A DNA stretch of 64,000 nt from contig NZ_FNOK01000019.1 of assembly GCF_900106995.1 (NCBI RefSeq), positions 87,277 to 151,276 on the forward strand, written 5' to 3'. The DNA comes from Saccharopolyspora shandongensis. Its GTDB lineage: Bacteria > Actinomycetota > Actinomycetes > Mycobacteriales > Pseudonocardiaceae. The translations under genes and the position numbers were made by a program. The notes under the pieces are model-generated. The model was not told the origin of the DNA. It saw nothing but the letters and a program-made list of their open reading frames with translations, and searched no databases. This document shows, piece after piece, positions 1 to 8,277 of this stretch (position 1 is the stretch's first letter; each line of letters opens with the position of its first letter).

Positions 1-912
1 GTATCCGTCGAACGCCTCCAGCGGGTATCCGGCGGGTGCGAACAGGCCGGGCCGGATCGGCACGTAGCGCTGCGGCGGGGCGGAGGTCGCGCCGCCGGCG
101 AACTCGGTGAAGATCCGCTCCTGCGATTCGTCGGCCGGCTCGTAGGTCGTCGTTTCCTCGAGCTCGCCGTCGACGACGCGGACGTCGATGCGGAGCTGGT
201 TGGAGCGGTAGGTGCCCGCGTACGGGGTGAGGTCGACGTCCTGCTCCACCTCGGTGATCAGGGTCGGGACCGGCACGCCGAGGTGCTCGCCGAGGAGGCC
301 CTGCAGGATCTGGTCCTGCAGCAGGATCGCCCCCGGGTTGTTGCCGAAAGCGGCGAAGACCAGGTCGTGCTCGGGCACGACGCACAGAATGGCCACCCCG
401 CCGGGCGACGCGCCCGACATGGCGAGAACGGTCGTGTCGCCGAACGGGTACCGCACCCATCCCAGGCCCATCGGCGGGGTGTTCGGGGTTCCCATGTCGT
501 GGGCGACCTGCTGCATCAGCTCTGTCGACTCGGCCGACAGGACGCGAGCGCCGGACGGGGCGACGCCGCCCGCGAGGTGGGTGCGGCCGAAGGCGAGCAG
601 GTCGGCGACGGTGCCGATCGGCGTGCCACCGGCCGGCGCCCAGGTGTCCGGCAACGTGAACATGCCGGTGGGCTTGGCCGCCATGGTCTCGGGGTCCAGG
701 AAGTGGCCGATGGCCGTGCTGCGCAGGATGGCGCGTTCGGCCGACGTGCTGGAGTCGCTCATGCCGACGGGCGCGTTGACCTCGCGCTCGAGCAGGTCCC
801 CGAACGGTGTGCCGGTCACCACTTCCAGCAGGCGGCCCGCGACGATCATGCCGCCGTTGGAGTAGCTGAGCTGCTCGCCGGATTCGCCGCGGCCGCACGG
901 TCTTCCCGGTGA
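1..912 (-). pseudogene. Serine hydrolase (class C beta-lactamase/esterase family), C-terminal remnant
   Basis: The - strand is open and reads as the C-terminal two thirds of a penicillin-binding-protein-like serine hydrolase. It starts at the YSN motif (codons 862-856, LSYSNGG), passes through the conserved middle region (PMGLGWVRYPFG) and runs off the window at base 1. The catalytic SxxK block that should lie about 90-100 residues before YSN is absent, because that DNA is occupied by the complete 3' end of the NlpC/P60 gene. The third motif, normally HxG, reads MSG (AMSGASPGG), another sign of decay. First in-frame ATG is at 849. Seen directly: missing N-terminus. Inferred: deletion or replacement of the 5' end, so no active enzyme. 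Confidence 0.7.
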
Positions 913-931
913 CCGGTCGACCCCAGGCGCC

Positions 932-2263
932 TCAGAGCATGCGGACCGCGTACGGGGCGATGCCGCCGTAGCGGACGGCGGTGACCCGGACCCGCGAGCC
1001 CGAGTACGGCGCCTCCACCATCTTTCCGTTGCCGAGGTAGAGCGCCACGTGGTGGATCCGGCCGCCGTCCTGCCAGAACAGCATGTCGCCGCGCTGCATC
1101 TGCGACACCGGCACCCGGCGGCCGGACTGGTACTGGTAGCCGCTGTAGTGGTCGAGGCTGACGCCGGCCCCGGCGAAGGCGTAGATCATCAGGCCCGAGC
1201 AGTCGAACCCGACCTTGGCGTAGTCGCCGTAGGAGTCCGCGACTCCCCCGTCCCGGATGCCCCGCGTCGGGCCGCGCGAAGTCCCGCCGCCCCACGCGTA
1301 CTGCACACCCAGCTGGGACAGCGCCCGCCCGATGACCGCCTCGACCGACCGCCCGCTGGGCCGCGTCCCCGCACCCGACGACGGCGCGGTGACCACGGTG
1401 CTCGACGTGGCCTGCGCGGCCGCGGCGGCCTCCTCCTCGCGCTGCTTCGCAGCTTGCCAGCTCTCGTACCGGCCGCGCTGCGCTTCCAGGCCCGCCACGT
1501 GGGAGCGCGCCTCGGCGAGCTGCGCTTCCACGCCTGCCTTGTCGGACTCCAGCCGGCGCGCCTGCTCCGCCTGCGTCGCCTGCGCCGTGATGGCCGCCTG
1601 CTCCGCGGCTTCCGCGGCGCTGTGCGCCTGATCGGCGGCGAGGCGCTTCTCGTCCGCGTCCTGCAGGGCCGCCCTGGTCAGCGAGTCCTTGTTGACCTTC
1701 TCGATCCGGGCCCGTTCCAGGTCGTCCATGACGTCGAGCTGGGATTCGCTGATCGCGTCCAGGAAGACCGCCCGGTCGAGCACGTCCTGCGGGGTCTTCG
1801 AACCGATGAAGGCCGTGGCCGAGCCGATCGTGCTGCCCTGCCGGTAGCTGCTGGCCGCGAACTGGTCGAGCCGCTTGCGCTGTTCCTCGATCTGCCCGGC
1901 CGCGGCGTCGGCCTCGGCTCCCGCCGTCTCGGCGGCGCGGCGGGCGTCGTCGTAGGCGCGTTCGGCGCGGCCGAGGTCGACCCGCGCCTTGTTCGCGTCC
2001 TCCATCTTGAGCTCGACCTGGGCCTGCAGGCCAACCAGCTGCGACTCCGCATCGGCGAGCCGGTTGGCCAGCTCCCCCACCTGGTTCGCCGTGGTCTGCG
2101 CCGTCTCGCGGCCCGCGTTCATCTCAGCGTCGCTGGGGTTGGGCGGCGGGGGTGGCACCGCGAGGGCACTGCCGGACGCCGCCAGGCCGACTGCCGCCAG
2201 CAGCGTGATCGTGGCAATGCTCCGCGCGTGGAGCGCTCCTCGGGTTCGCGACACGACCGCCAC
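932..2263 (-). CDS. NlpC/P60 family peptidoglycan endopeptidase (RipA-like)
   Basis: Secreted cell-wall hydrolase predicted to cleave stem peptides of peptidoglycan. It has a Sec signal peptide (residues about 1-35, hydrophobic core then ASGSALA), a Pro-rich linker, a long Ala/Glu/Arg-rich coiled coil (about 45-285), a Ser/Thr linker and a C-terminal NlpC/P60 domain. Catalytic Cys is C355 in FDCSG and the His is in RIHHVALY (H404/H405). This is the usual RipA/RipC-type layout. The longest start is GTG at 2263, but GGAGG sits 8 nt before the GTG at 2254, so the real start may be three codons in. It is preceded by a perfect 8-bp inverted repeat at 2372-2399. Confidence 0.92.
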   Translation of the reverse strand: MAVVSRTRGALHARSIATITLLAAVGLAASGSALAVPPPPPNPSDAEMNAGRETAQTTANQVGELANRLADAESQLVGLQAQVELKMEDANKARVDLGRAERAYDDARRAAETAGAEADAAAGQIEEQRKRLDQFAASSYRQGSTIGSATAFIGSKTPQDVLDRAVFLDAISESQLDVMDDLERARIEKVNKDSLTRAALQDADEKRLAADQAHSAAEAAEQAAITAQATQAEQARRLESDKAGVEAQLAEARSHVAGLEAQRGRYESWQAAKQREEEAAAAAQATSSTVVTAPSSGAGTRPSGRSVEAVIGRALSQLGVQYAWGGGTSRGPTRGIRDGGVADSYGDYAKVGFDCSGLMIYAFAGAGVSLDHYSGYQYQSGRRVPVSQMQRGDMLFWQDGGRIHHVALYLGNGKMVEAPYSGSRVRVTAVRYGGIAPYAVRML

Positions 2264-2371
2264 CTCCAGCTGATGCGCCCGATTGGCGGTCAGCCAATGA
2301 GCCGAATGGAGTCACACGACAGCCACGAACTTTGCCACTCCTGTCCCGATTGCACCACTCGGCACGATCAC

Positions 2372-2399
2372 GACACGTGCAACATCAGCCACACGTGTC
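2372..2399. promoter_or_regulatory. Inverted repeat GACACGTG-N12-CACGTGTC upstream of the NlpC/P60 gene
   Basis: Perfect 8-bp arms at 2372-2379 and 2392-2399, each containing the palindrome CACGTG, separated by 12 bp. It lies about 110-140 bp upstream of the cell-wall hydrolase start and just past the 3' end of the sirtuin gene. With half-sites about 20 bp apart centre to centre it looks like an operator bound on one face of the helix, rather than a terminator (no U-tract on either strand). Regulator unknown. Confidence 0.5.
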
Positions 2400-2417
2400 C
2401 CATCGATGGAGGGATGT

Positions 2418-3260
2418 TCAGCCCCAGGTGCTGGGGTCGCCCCAGGTGCGCAGCGGATTCGGCGAGTCGACCAGCGGCGCCGCGACCAGCTCCGGCAGCA
2501 CCTCGACCAGCGGTTCGCGCAGCACCGCCGACGCCACGTCGTCGTACGGGGTCGGCTCGGCGTTGCAGATGACCAGCGCCGCGCCCGCCTTGACGGCCAG
2601 CTCCACGAAGCCCGCCGCCGGGTACACCGTCAGCGAGGTGCCGGCCGCGACGAACAGGTCGCAGTTCAGCGTCGCGCGCTGGGCGCTGCGCAGGACGTCG
2701 GGATCCAGCGACTGTCCGAAGGAGACGGTCGCCGACTTGAGGATGCCACCGCAGGAACGGCACGGCGGGTCCGGCTCGCCGGCCGCCACCCGTTCCAGCG
2801 CGGCGCTCATCGGGCCCGTCGCGCCGCAGTCCAGGCACACCGTCCGGTAGATCGTGCCGTGCAGCTCCAGGACCCGGTCGCGGTCCAGGCCGGCGCGCTG
2901 GTGCAGCTCGTCGATGTTCTGCGTCAGCAGCGCGCCCAGCCGCCCGGAGCGGTCGAGGTCCACGAACGCGCGGTGGGCGGCGTTGGGCTCGGCGTGCCAG
3001 GCCGAGTGCTCGGCGCGGCTGCGCCAGGCCTCCTCGCGGACCTGCGGATCGGCGAGATAGGTGTCGATGTCGGTGAGCCGCTGGGCGGCGGGGTTCTTGG
3101 TCCACACGCCGTTGGGTCCGCGGAAGTCCGGGATCCCGGAGGCCGTCGACACCCCGGCGCCGGTGAGGGCGGTGATCCGGCGCGCGCGGCCGAACAGTTC
3201 GCGGGCGCGCTGCCAGTCCGCGCCGTCACCCGTGCCGTCGGCCGTGCCTCGCTGCATCAC
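2418..3260 (-). CDS. Sir2-family NAD-dependent protein deacylase
   Basis: NAD-dependent lysine deacylase. The Rossmann/NAD motif GAGVSTASGIPDFRGPNGVW is at residues 34-53, TQNIDELH at 113-120, the catalytic His is H134 (LELHG), and a Zn ribbon is made by C142/C145 and C167/C170. The STASGIPDFRGPNGVWT version of the first motif is closest to SIRT6-type (class IV) sirtuins, not to the GAGISAESGIPTFR version of CobB-like proteins. GTG start at 3260, directly followed by ATG; GTGGAG lies 5 nt upstream. Divergent from the nitrate operon, with 172 bp between them. Substrates cannot be told from sequence. Confidence 0.9.
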   Translation of the reverse strand: MMQRGTADGTGDGADWQRARELFGRARRITALTGAGVSTASGIPDFRGPNGVWTKNPAAQRLTDIDTYLADPQVREEAWRSRAEHSAWHAEPNAAHRAFVDLDRSGRLGALLTQNIDELHQRAGLDRDRVLELHGTIYRTVCLDCGATGPMSAALERVAAGEPDPPCRSCGGILKSATVSFGQSLDPDVLRSAQRATLNCDLFVAAGTSLTVYPAAGFVELAVKAGAALVICNAEPTPYDDVASAVLREPLVEVLPELVAAPLVDSPNPLRTWGDPSTWG

Positions 3261-3432
3261 GACTCCACGGTGCCATGGACCGACCGGCCGAGGCGTGCTC
3301 GGGGACCGTTCCGCTGCTCACACCGCCTGGACCTGCGCTTGTGAAGGCCGGTTTGCACCGTGGTAACGATCGACGCCCTCGCGCGAAACACCCGGTTCCT
3401 ACCTTCGGAGCAATCCGACGAGAGGAGCCGAG
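3261..3432. promoter_or_regulatory. Divergent control region of sirtuin gene and nitrate operon
   Basis: 172-bp intergenic region. GTAAC at 3363-3367 and GAAAC at 3385-3389 lie 22 bp apart, one full repeat length of the actinobacterial GlnR box (GTnAC-n6-GaAAc, twice), but the intervening half-sites do not match well. This is at best a degenerate GlnR/NnaR target. A possible -10 (TACCTT, 3400-3405) lies 28 nt before the TTG start of the transporter. Confidence 0.3.
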
Positions 3433-4827
3433 TTGACCGCGAGAGCCAAGGCCGGCGGCGGCCGCTGGATCGAGGGCTGGGACCCCGAGGACGAGCGGTT
3501 CTGGGAATCGACCGGCAAGCACGTGGCGCGGCGGAACCTGATCTTCTCGATCCTCTCGGAGCACATCGGCTTCTCCGTCTGGAGCATCTGGTCGGTGCTG
3601 GTGCTGTTCATGTCGCCGGACATCGGACTGCCGTTCACCGCGGCCGAGAAGTTCCTGCTGGTGATCACCCCAAACCTGGTGGGGGCCGTGCTGCGGCTGC
3701 CCTACGCCGCCGCGGTCACCCGCTTCGGCGGCCGCAACTGGACGGTCTTCAGCTCCGCCGTGCTGCTGGTGCCGACCGCGCTGGCGTTCCACTTCGTGCA
3801 GCAGCCGGGCACGCCACTGTGGACGTTCATGCTGATCGGCGCCGCGGCCGGGGTCGGCGGCGGCAACTTCGCCTCGTCGATGACGAACATCACGACCTTC
3901 TACCCGCAGCGCCACCAGGGCTGGGCGCTGGGGCTCAACGCGGGCGGCGGCAACCTCGGCGTGGCGGCGATCCAGGTCGTCGGCCTGCTGGTGATCGCCA
4001 CCGCAGGCAACGCTCACCCGTCCTACGTCGCGGCGATCTACCTGCCGCTGATCGTGGTGGCCGCCCTGTGCGCGGCGCTGTTCATGGACAACGTGGACGC
4101 GGTGCGGGCCCGCCCCGGCGCATTGCGCGAGGCCGCCGCGAACAAGCACACGTGGTGGGTCTCGTTCCTCTACATCGGAACGTTCGGCTCGTTCATCGGC
4201 TACAGCTTCGCCTTCGGCCTGGTGCTGCAGACCGAGTTCGGCTTCACCCCGCTGCAGGCCGCGAGCTGGACCTTCCTCGGCCCGCTGATGGGCTCGGTGT
4301 CCCGGCCGTTCGGCGGCTGGCTGTCCGACCGGCTGGGCGGGGCCCGGGTCACCCTCGGGGCCTTCGCCGGCATGACGGCGGGCACCGGAGTCCTGCTGTT
4401 CGCGTCGTCGCAGGGCTCCTTCGCGCTCTACCTCGCGGCGTTCATCGCGCTGTTCGTGCTGACCGGCATCGGCAACGGCTCGACGTACAAGATGATCCCC
4501 GCGATCTTCGCCAAGGAGGCCGAGGACGACGTGACCGATGGCGGCGAGGCCATCGCGGCTTTCGCCTGGGCCCGGCGGATGTCCGGCGCGGTGATCGGCA
4601 TCGCCGGTGCCATCGGCGCGCTCGGCGGCGTGGGCATCAACCTCGCCTTCCGGGCTTCCTACGGCGGTGCGGCCGCCAGCGGCGACGCCGCCCTGACGAC
4701 GTTCCTCGGCTACTACGTGGTTTGCGGGCTCGTCACCTGGGTCGTGTACCTGCGCGGGGCGCTCAAGAGCACGCCCACGTCGCGGCCGGCGCAGGAGCCG
4801 TCGAAAGCCGAGGTCGGTCGTGCCTGA
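3433..4827 (+). CDS. narK: NarK/NasA-type nitrate/nitrite MFS transporter
   Basis: Inner-membrane transporter of the nitrate-nitrite porter family (464 aa, 12 hydrophobic segments). The glycine-rich signatures of this family are visible: GVGGGNFASSMTNI around residues 147-160 and GNGSTYKMIPAIFAKE around 353-368. TTG start at 3433 is supported by GAGGAG 5 nt upstream; N-terminal cytoplasmic tail of about 40 residues. First gene of the nitrate assimilation operon, overlapping the nitrate reductase start by 8 nt, so its role is probably nitrate uptake and perhaps nitrite export. Confidence 0.93.
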   Translation: MTARAKAGGGRWIEGWDPEDERFWESTGKHVARRNLIFSILSEHIGFSVWSIWSVLVLFMSPDIGLPFTAAEKFLLVITPNLVGAVLRLPYAAAVTRFGGRNWTVFSSAVLLVPTALAFHFVQQPGTPLWTFMLIGAAAGVGGGNFASSMTNITTFYPQRHQGWALGLNAGGGNLGVAAIQVVGLLVIATAGNAHPSYVAAIYLPLIVVAALCAALFMDNVDAVRARPGALREAAANKHTWWVSFLYIGTFGSFIGYSFAFGLVLQTEFGFTPLQAASWTFLGPLMGSVSRPFGGWLSDRLGGARVTLGAFAGMTAGTGVLLFASSQGSFALYLAAFIALFVLTGIGNGSTYKMIPAIFAKEAEDDVTDGGEAIAAFAWARRMSGAVIGIAGAIGALGGVGINLAFRASYGGAAASGDAALTTFLGYYVVCGLVTWVVYLRGALKSTPTSRPAQEPSKAEVGRA

Positions 4828-6895
4828 CATCCGGACCGTTGCCACCCACTGCCCCTATTGCGCCCTGCAGTGCGGCACCCGGCTGACGCGGGAGCGGCGC
4901 GGCGTGTCGGTGCGGCCGACGGACTTCCCGGTGAATCGGGGCGGGTTGTGCCAGAAGGGCTGGACCGCGCCTGCCCTGCTGGACGTCCCGGACCGGCTGC
5001 GGAACCCGCTGGTGCGCCGCGGCGGCGAGCTCGTGGCGGTCGACTGGGACACCGCGCTGGGCACCGTCGCCGCCGGCATCGACCGGGTCCGGCGCGAGCA
5101 CGGCCCGGACGCGGTCGGGGTGTTCGGCGGCGGTGGGCTGACCAACGAGAAGGCCTACCTGCTCGGCAAGTTCGCGCGGCTGGCGCTGGGCACCAGCCAG
5201 ATCGACTACAACGGCCGGTTCTGCATGTCCTCGGCCGCGGCCGCCGGCAACGCCGCCTTCGGCGTCGACCGGGGGCTGCCGTTCCCGGTCACCGACCTCG
5301 GCGGCGCGGACGTGGTGCTGCTGGCCGGGGCGAACCCGGCCGAGACCATGCCGCCGCTGATACAGCACCTGAGCGCCGCGCAGCTCGTGGCCATCGATCC
5401 CCGGCGCACGGCGACCGCCGAGCGCGCCGCGCTGCACCTGCGGCCCGCCCCGGGCACCGACCTGGCGCTGGTGCTCGGGCTGTTGCACATCGCCGTCGTC
5501 GACGGCTGGTCCGACACCGCCTACATCCGCTCCCGGACAACGGGTTTCGACGCGGCTTGGCAGCGGGCGACGACCTGGTGGCCGGAGCGCGTCGAGCGGG
5601 TCACCGGGGTTCCGGTGACGGCGCAGCGGCAGGCGGTGCGGATGCTCGCCGAGGCCAGAAGCGCTTACGTGCTCACCGGTCGCGGGGCCGAGCAGCACAG
5701 CAAGGGCGTGGACACCGTGTCCGGGTTCATCAACCTCGCCCTCGCGCTCGGCCTGCCGGGACGACCTGGTCGCGGCTACGGCTGCCTCACCGGTCAGGGC
5801 AACGGTCAGGGCGGGCGCGAGCACGGTCAGAAGGCCGACCAGCTGCCCGGGTACCGGATGATCACCGATCCCGCCGCGCGGGCGCACGTGGCCGGGGTCT
5901 GGGGCGTGCCGCCCGAGGTGCTGCCCGGTCCGGGCCGCAGCGCCTACGAGCTGCTCGACGCGGCGGGCCGCGCCGACGGCCCCCGGGCACTGCTGGTCTT
6001 CGGCTCCAACCCGGCGGTTTCGGCGCCCAACGCCGGTCACGTCGTCGAGCGGCTGTCCGCTTTGGACCTGCTGGTGGTGGCCGACTTCGTGCCCTCGGAG
6101 ACCGCGGAGCTGGCCGACGTGGTGCTGCCGGTGACGCAGTGGGCCGAGGAGGAGGGCACCATGACCAACCTCGAAGGCCGCGTGCTGCGGCGCCGCCGGT
6201 TGCAGGTGCCGCCCGGCCACGCCCGCAGCGATCTCGAAGTGCTGCACGGCCTGGCGGTCCGGCTCGGCGAGCCCGGCCACCGCTACCCCACTTCGCCCCG
6301 GGAGGTCTTCGACGAGCTGCGCCGCGCGTCGGCCGGTGGCAAGGCCGACTACAGCGGCATCACCTACGACCGCCTCGATTCCGGCGAGGCCCTGCACTGG
6401 CCCTGTCCCGACTCGCAACATCCCGGCACGCCGCGGCTCTTCCTCGACGGCTTCGCGCATCCGGACGGCCTGGCCCGGTTCGAGGCCGTGGAGCACCGCG
6501 CTCCGGCCGAGACGCCGGAGGAGGCGTTCCCGCTGACCGCGACCACCGGCCGGGTGCTGGCGCAGTACCAGTCCGGGGCGCAGACACGGCGGGTGGCCGA
6601 GCTCAACGAGGCGTCCGCCGAGGCGTTCGTGGAGATCCACCCGGACACCGCCGACCGCGCCGGCCTCGCCGAGGGCGCCCTCGCCCGGGTCACGTCGCCG
6701 CGCGGCAGCGCGCTGGCGCGCGTGCGGATCGTCGCCACGATGCGCACCGACACCGTGTTCCTGCCGTTCCACTTCCCCGGCCCCGGGCGCGCGAACCTGC
6801 TCACCGGCGACGCGCTGGACCCGCGAAGCCGGATGCCGGAGTTCAAGGTCAGCGCCGTGCGGATCGAGCCCGCCGAGGAGGTGGCCGCCCGATGA
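4820..6895 (+). CDS. nasC: Assimilatory nitrate reductase, molybdopterin catalytic subunit
   Basis: Cytoplasmic molybdenum bis-MGD oxidoreductase reducing nitrate to nitrite. The N-terminal [4Fe-4S] site is C11, C14, C18 and C44 (CPYCALQC...GLCQKGW). The molybdopterin oxidoreductase core follows, with the NasA/NarB-like block ending in GCLTGQGNGQGGREHG (about residues 313-328), then a C-terminal molydopterin-dinucleotide-binding domain (from about 570, TTGRVLAQYQSGAQTR). At 691 aa it lacks the C-terminal BFD-type [2Fe-2S] domain of enterobacterial NasA; that domain occurs instead on the next protein. GTG start at 4820 overlaps the transporter; its stop overlaps the next start (ATGA). Confidence 0.93.
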   Translation: MPDIRTVATHCPYCALQCGTRLTRERRGVSVRPTDFPVNRGGLCQKGWTAPALLDVPDRLRNPLVRRGGELVAVDWDTALGTVAAGIDRVRREHGPDAVGVFGGGGLTNEKAYLLGKFARLALGTSQIDYNGRFCMSSAAAAGNAAFGVDRGLPFPVTDLGGADVVLLAGANPAETMPPLIQHLSAAQLVAIDPRRTATAERAALHLRPAPGTDLALVLGLLHIAVVDGWSDTAYIRSRTTGFDAAWQRATTWWPERVERVTGVPVTAQRQAVRMLAEARSAYVLTGRGAEQHSKGVDTVSGFINLALALGLPGRPGRGYGCLTGQGNGQGGREHGQKADQLPGYRMITDPAARAHVAGVWGVPPEVLPGPGRSAYELLDAAGRADGPRALLVFGSNPAVSAPNAGHVVERLSALDLLVVADFVPSETAELADVVLPVTQWAEEEGTMTNLEGRVLRRRRLQVPPGHARSDLEVLHGLAVRLGEPGHRYPTSPREVFDELRRASAGGKADYSGITYDRLDSGEALHWPCPDSQHPGTPRLFLDGFAHPDGLARFEAVEHRAPAETPEEAFPLTATTGRVLAQYQSGAQTRRVAELNEASAEAFVEIHPDTADRAGLAEGALARVTSPRGSALARVRIVATMRTDTVFLPFHFPGPGRANLLTGDALDPRSRMPEFKVSAVRIEPAEEVAAR

Positions 6896-8277
6896 ACCGC
6901 ATCGTCGTCGTCGGCAACGGGCCCGCCGCGCACCGGCTGGTCGAGCGGCTGCGCTCACACGGCCACGCGGGCCGGATCACGGTGCTGGGCCGCGAGGAAC
7001 ACCCCGCCTACAACAGGGTTCTGCTCGGCGCAGTCCTGGACCGGACGCTGACGCCCGCCACCCTGGCACTGCCCATCGTGGACGCCGAGGTGCATCTGCG
7101 GGTCACCGCCACCGAGATCGACCGCAGCCGACGGGTGGTGCGCACCGACACCGGCGACGAGCACCCGTACGACGTGCTCGTGCTGGCCACCGGCTCCCGG
7201 CCCCGGTTGCCCGAGATCCCCGGGCTGTGCGGCGAACGCCTCCAGGCGCTGCGCACGCTCGCCGACTGCGCGCGGATCGGCTCCGCCGCGGGACCGGTCG
7301 CGGTGCTCGGCGGCGGGATCCTCGGCGTCGAGGCGGCGCGGGCGCTGCTGGCGCGCGGGCACGAGGTGACGCTGGTGCACCCGAATCCGCACCTGATGGA
7401 CCGGCAGCTCGACGACGTCGGCGGGCGCCTGCTCGCCGAGCGGCTGGGCAAGCTCGGCGTCGAGCTCCGGCTCGGCCGCCGGGCGGTCGCCTACCGGCGC
7501 GGGCAGCTCGTCCTGGACAGCAGCGACGTCGTGCCGGCCGGCCTCGTCGTGGCGTGCACCGGAGTCACCGCGGAGACCAGGCTGGCGGTGCGGGCCGGAT
7601 TGCCGGTGCGGCGCGGGATCGTCGTCGACGACCGGCTGCGCACCAGCGATGCGCGCATCCACGCCATCGGCGACTGCGCCGAGCACGAAGGCGAGGCGTC
7701 CGGCCTGATCGCCTCGGCCTGGGAGCAGGCCGACGCGCTGGCGGAGCTGCTCGCCGGCGGCGACACCCGCTACCGCGGGACCCGCACCGTCACCCGGCTC
7801 AAGGCGCGCGGCATCGACCTCGCCTCGATCGGCTCGGTCGACTGCCTCGAGAGCACGGACGCCGAGGTGGTGACGCTGTCGGACCCGGCCCGCGGCCGCT
7901 ACGCGAAGCTCGCGCTGCGCGAGGAACGGATCGCCGGCGCGGTGCTTTTCGGCTTCCCGGAGGCGATCGCGGCGGTCAGCCAGCTGCACGACCGCGACCT
8001 GCCGGTGCCCACCGACCGCCTCGCGCTGCTGCTGGGCACGCCGGCCGCCGTGCCGGGCGCGCCCGCCGAGCTGCCCGACGACGCGGTGATCTGCCGCTGC
8101 AACAACGTGACCAAGAAGGCCCTGACCGCCGCCTGGCGGGGCGGCGCCCGCTCGGTCCCCGAGCTGGCCAGGGCAACGCGGGCGACCACCGGCTGCGGAG
8201 GCTGCGTCGACGACGTCGGCCGCCTCTGCGGCGCGCTGGCCGACCGCACCGAACACCAGGAGGAGGGCGCAGCATGA
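6892..8277 (+). CDS. nasB: FAD/NAD(P) oxidoreductase with BFD-type [2Fe-2S] domain; probable nitrate reductase electron-transfer subunit
   Basis: 461-aa pyridine nucleotide-disulfide-type reductase. The FAD dinucleotide fold is at the N-terminus (VVVGNGPAAHRLVERL), the NAD(P) fold is around residues 130-160 (VAVLGGGILGVEAA), the second FAD contact is IHAIGDCAEHEG, and a C-terminal BFD-like [2Fe-2S] domain has Cys in ICRCNN and TTGCGGC. It resembles the first part of NirB and the B. subtilis NasB electron-transfer subunit, and sits between the nitrate reductase and NirB in an ATGA-coupled operon. Inferred role: pass electrons from NAD(P)H to the molybdenum subunit. Confidence 0.85.
   Translation: MNRIVVVGNGPAAHRLVERLRSHGHAGRITVLGREEHPAYNRVLLGAVLDRTLTPATLALPIVDAEVHLRVTATEIDRSRRVVRTDTGDEHPYDVLVLATGSRPRLPEIPGLCGERLQALRTLADCARIGSAAGPVAVLGGGILGVEAARALLARGHEVTLVHPNPHLMDRQLDDVGGRLLAERLGKLGVELRLGRRAVAYRRGQLVLDSSDVVPAGLVVACTGVTAETRLAVRAGLPVRRGIVVDDRLRTSDARIHAIGDCAEHEGEASGLIASAWEQADALAELLAGGDTRYRGTRTVTRLKARGIDLASIGSVDCLESTDAEVVTLSDPARGRYAKLALREERIAGAVLFGFPEAIAAVSQLHDRDLPVPTDRLALLLGTPAAVPGAPAELPDDAVICRCNNVTKKALTAAWRGGARSVPELARATRATTGCGGCVDDVGRLCGALADRTEHQEEGAA

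Noticed and set aside
4763..6958. Long - strand frame opposite the nitrate reductase gene
   Set aside because: Shadow of the third-position GC bias; low-complexity translation, while the + strand has a complete recognised enzyme.
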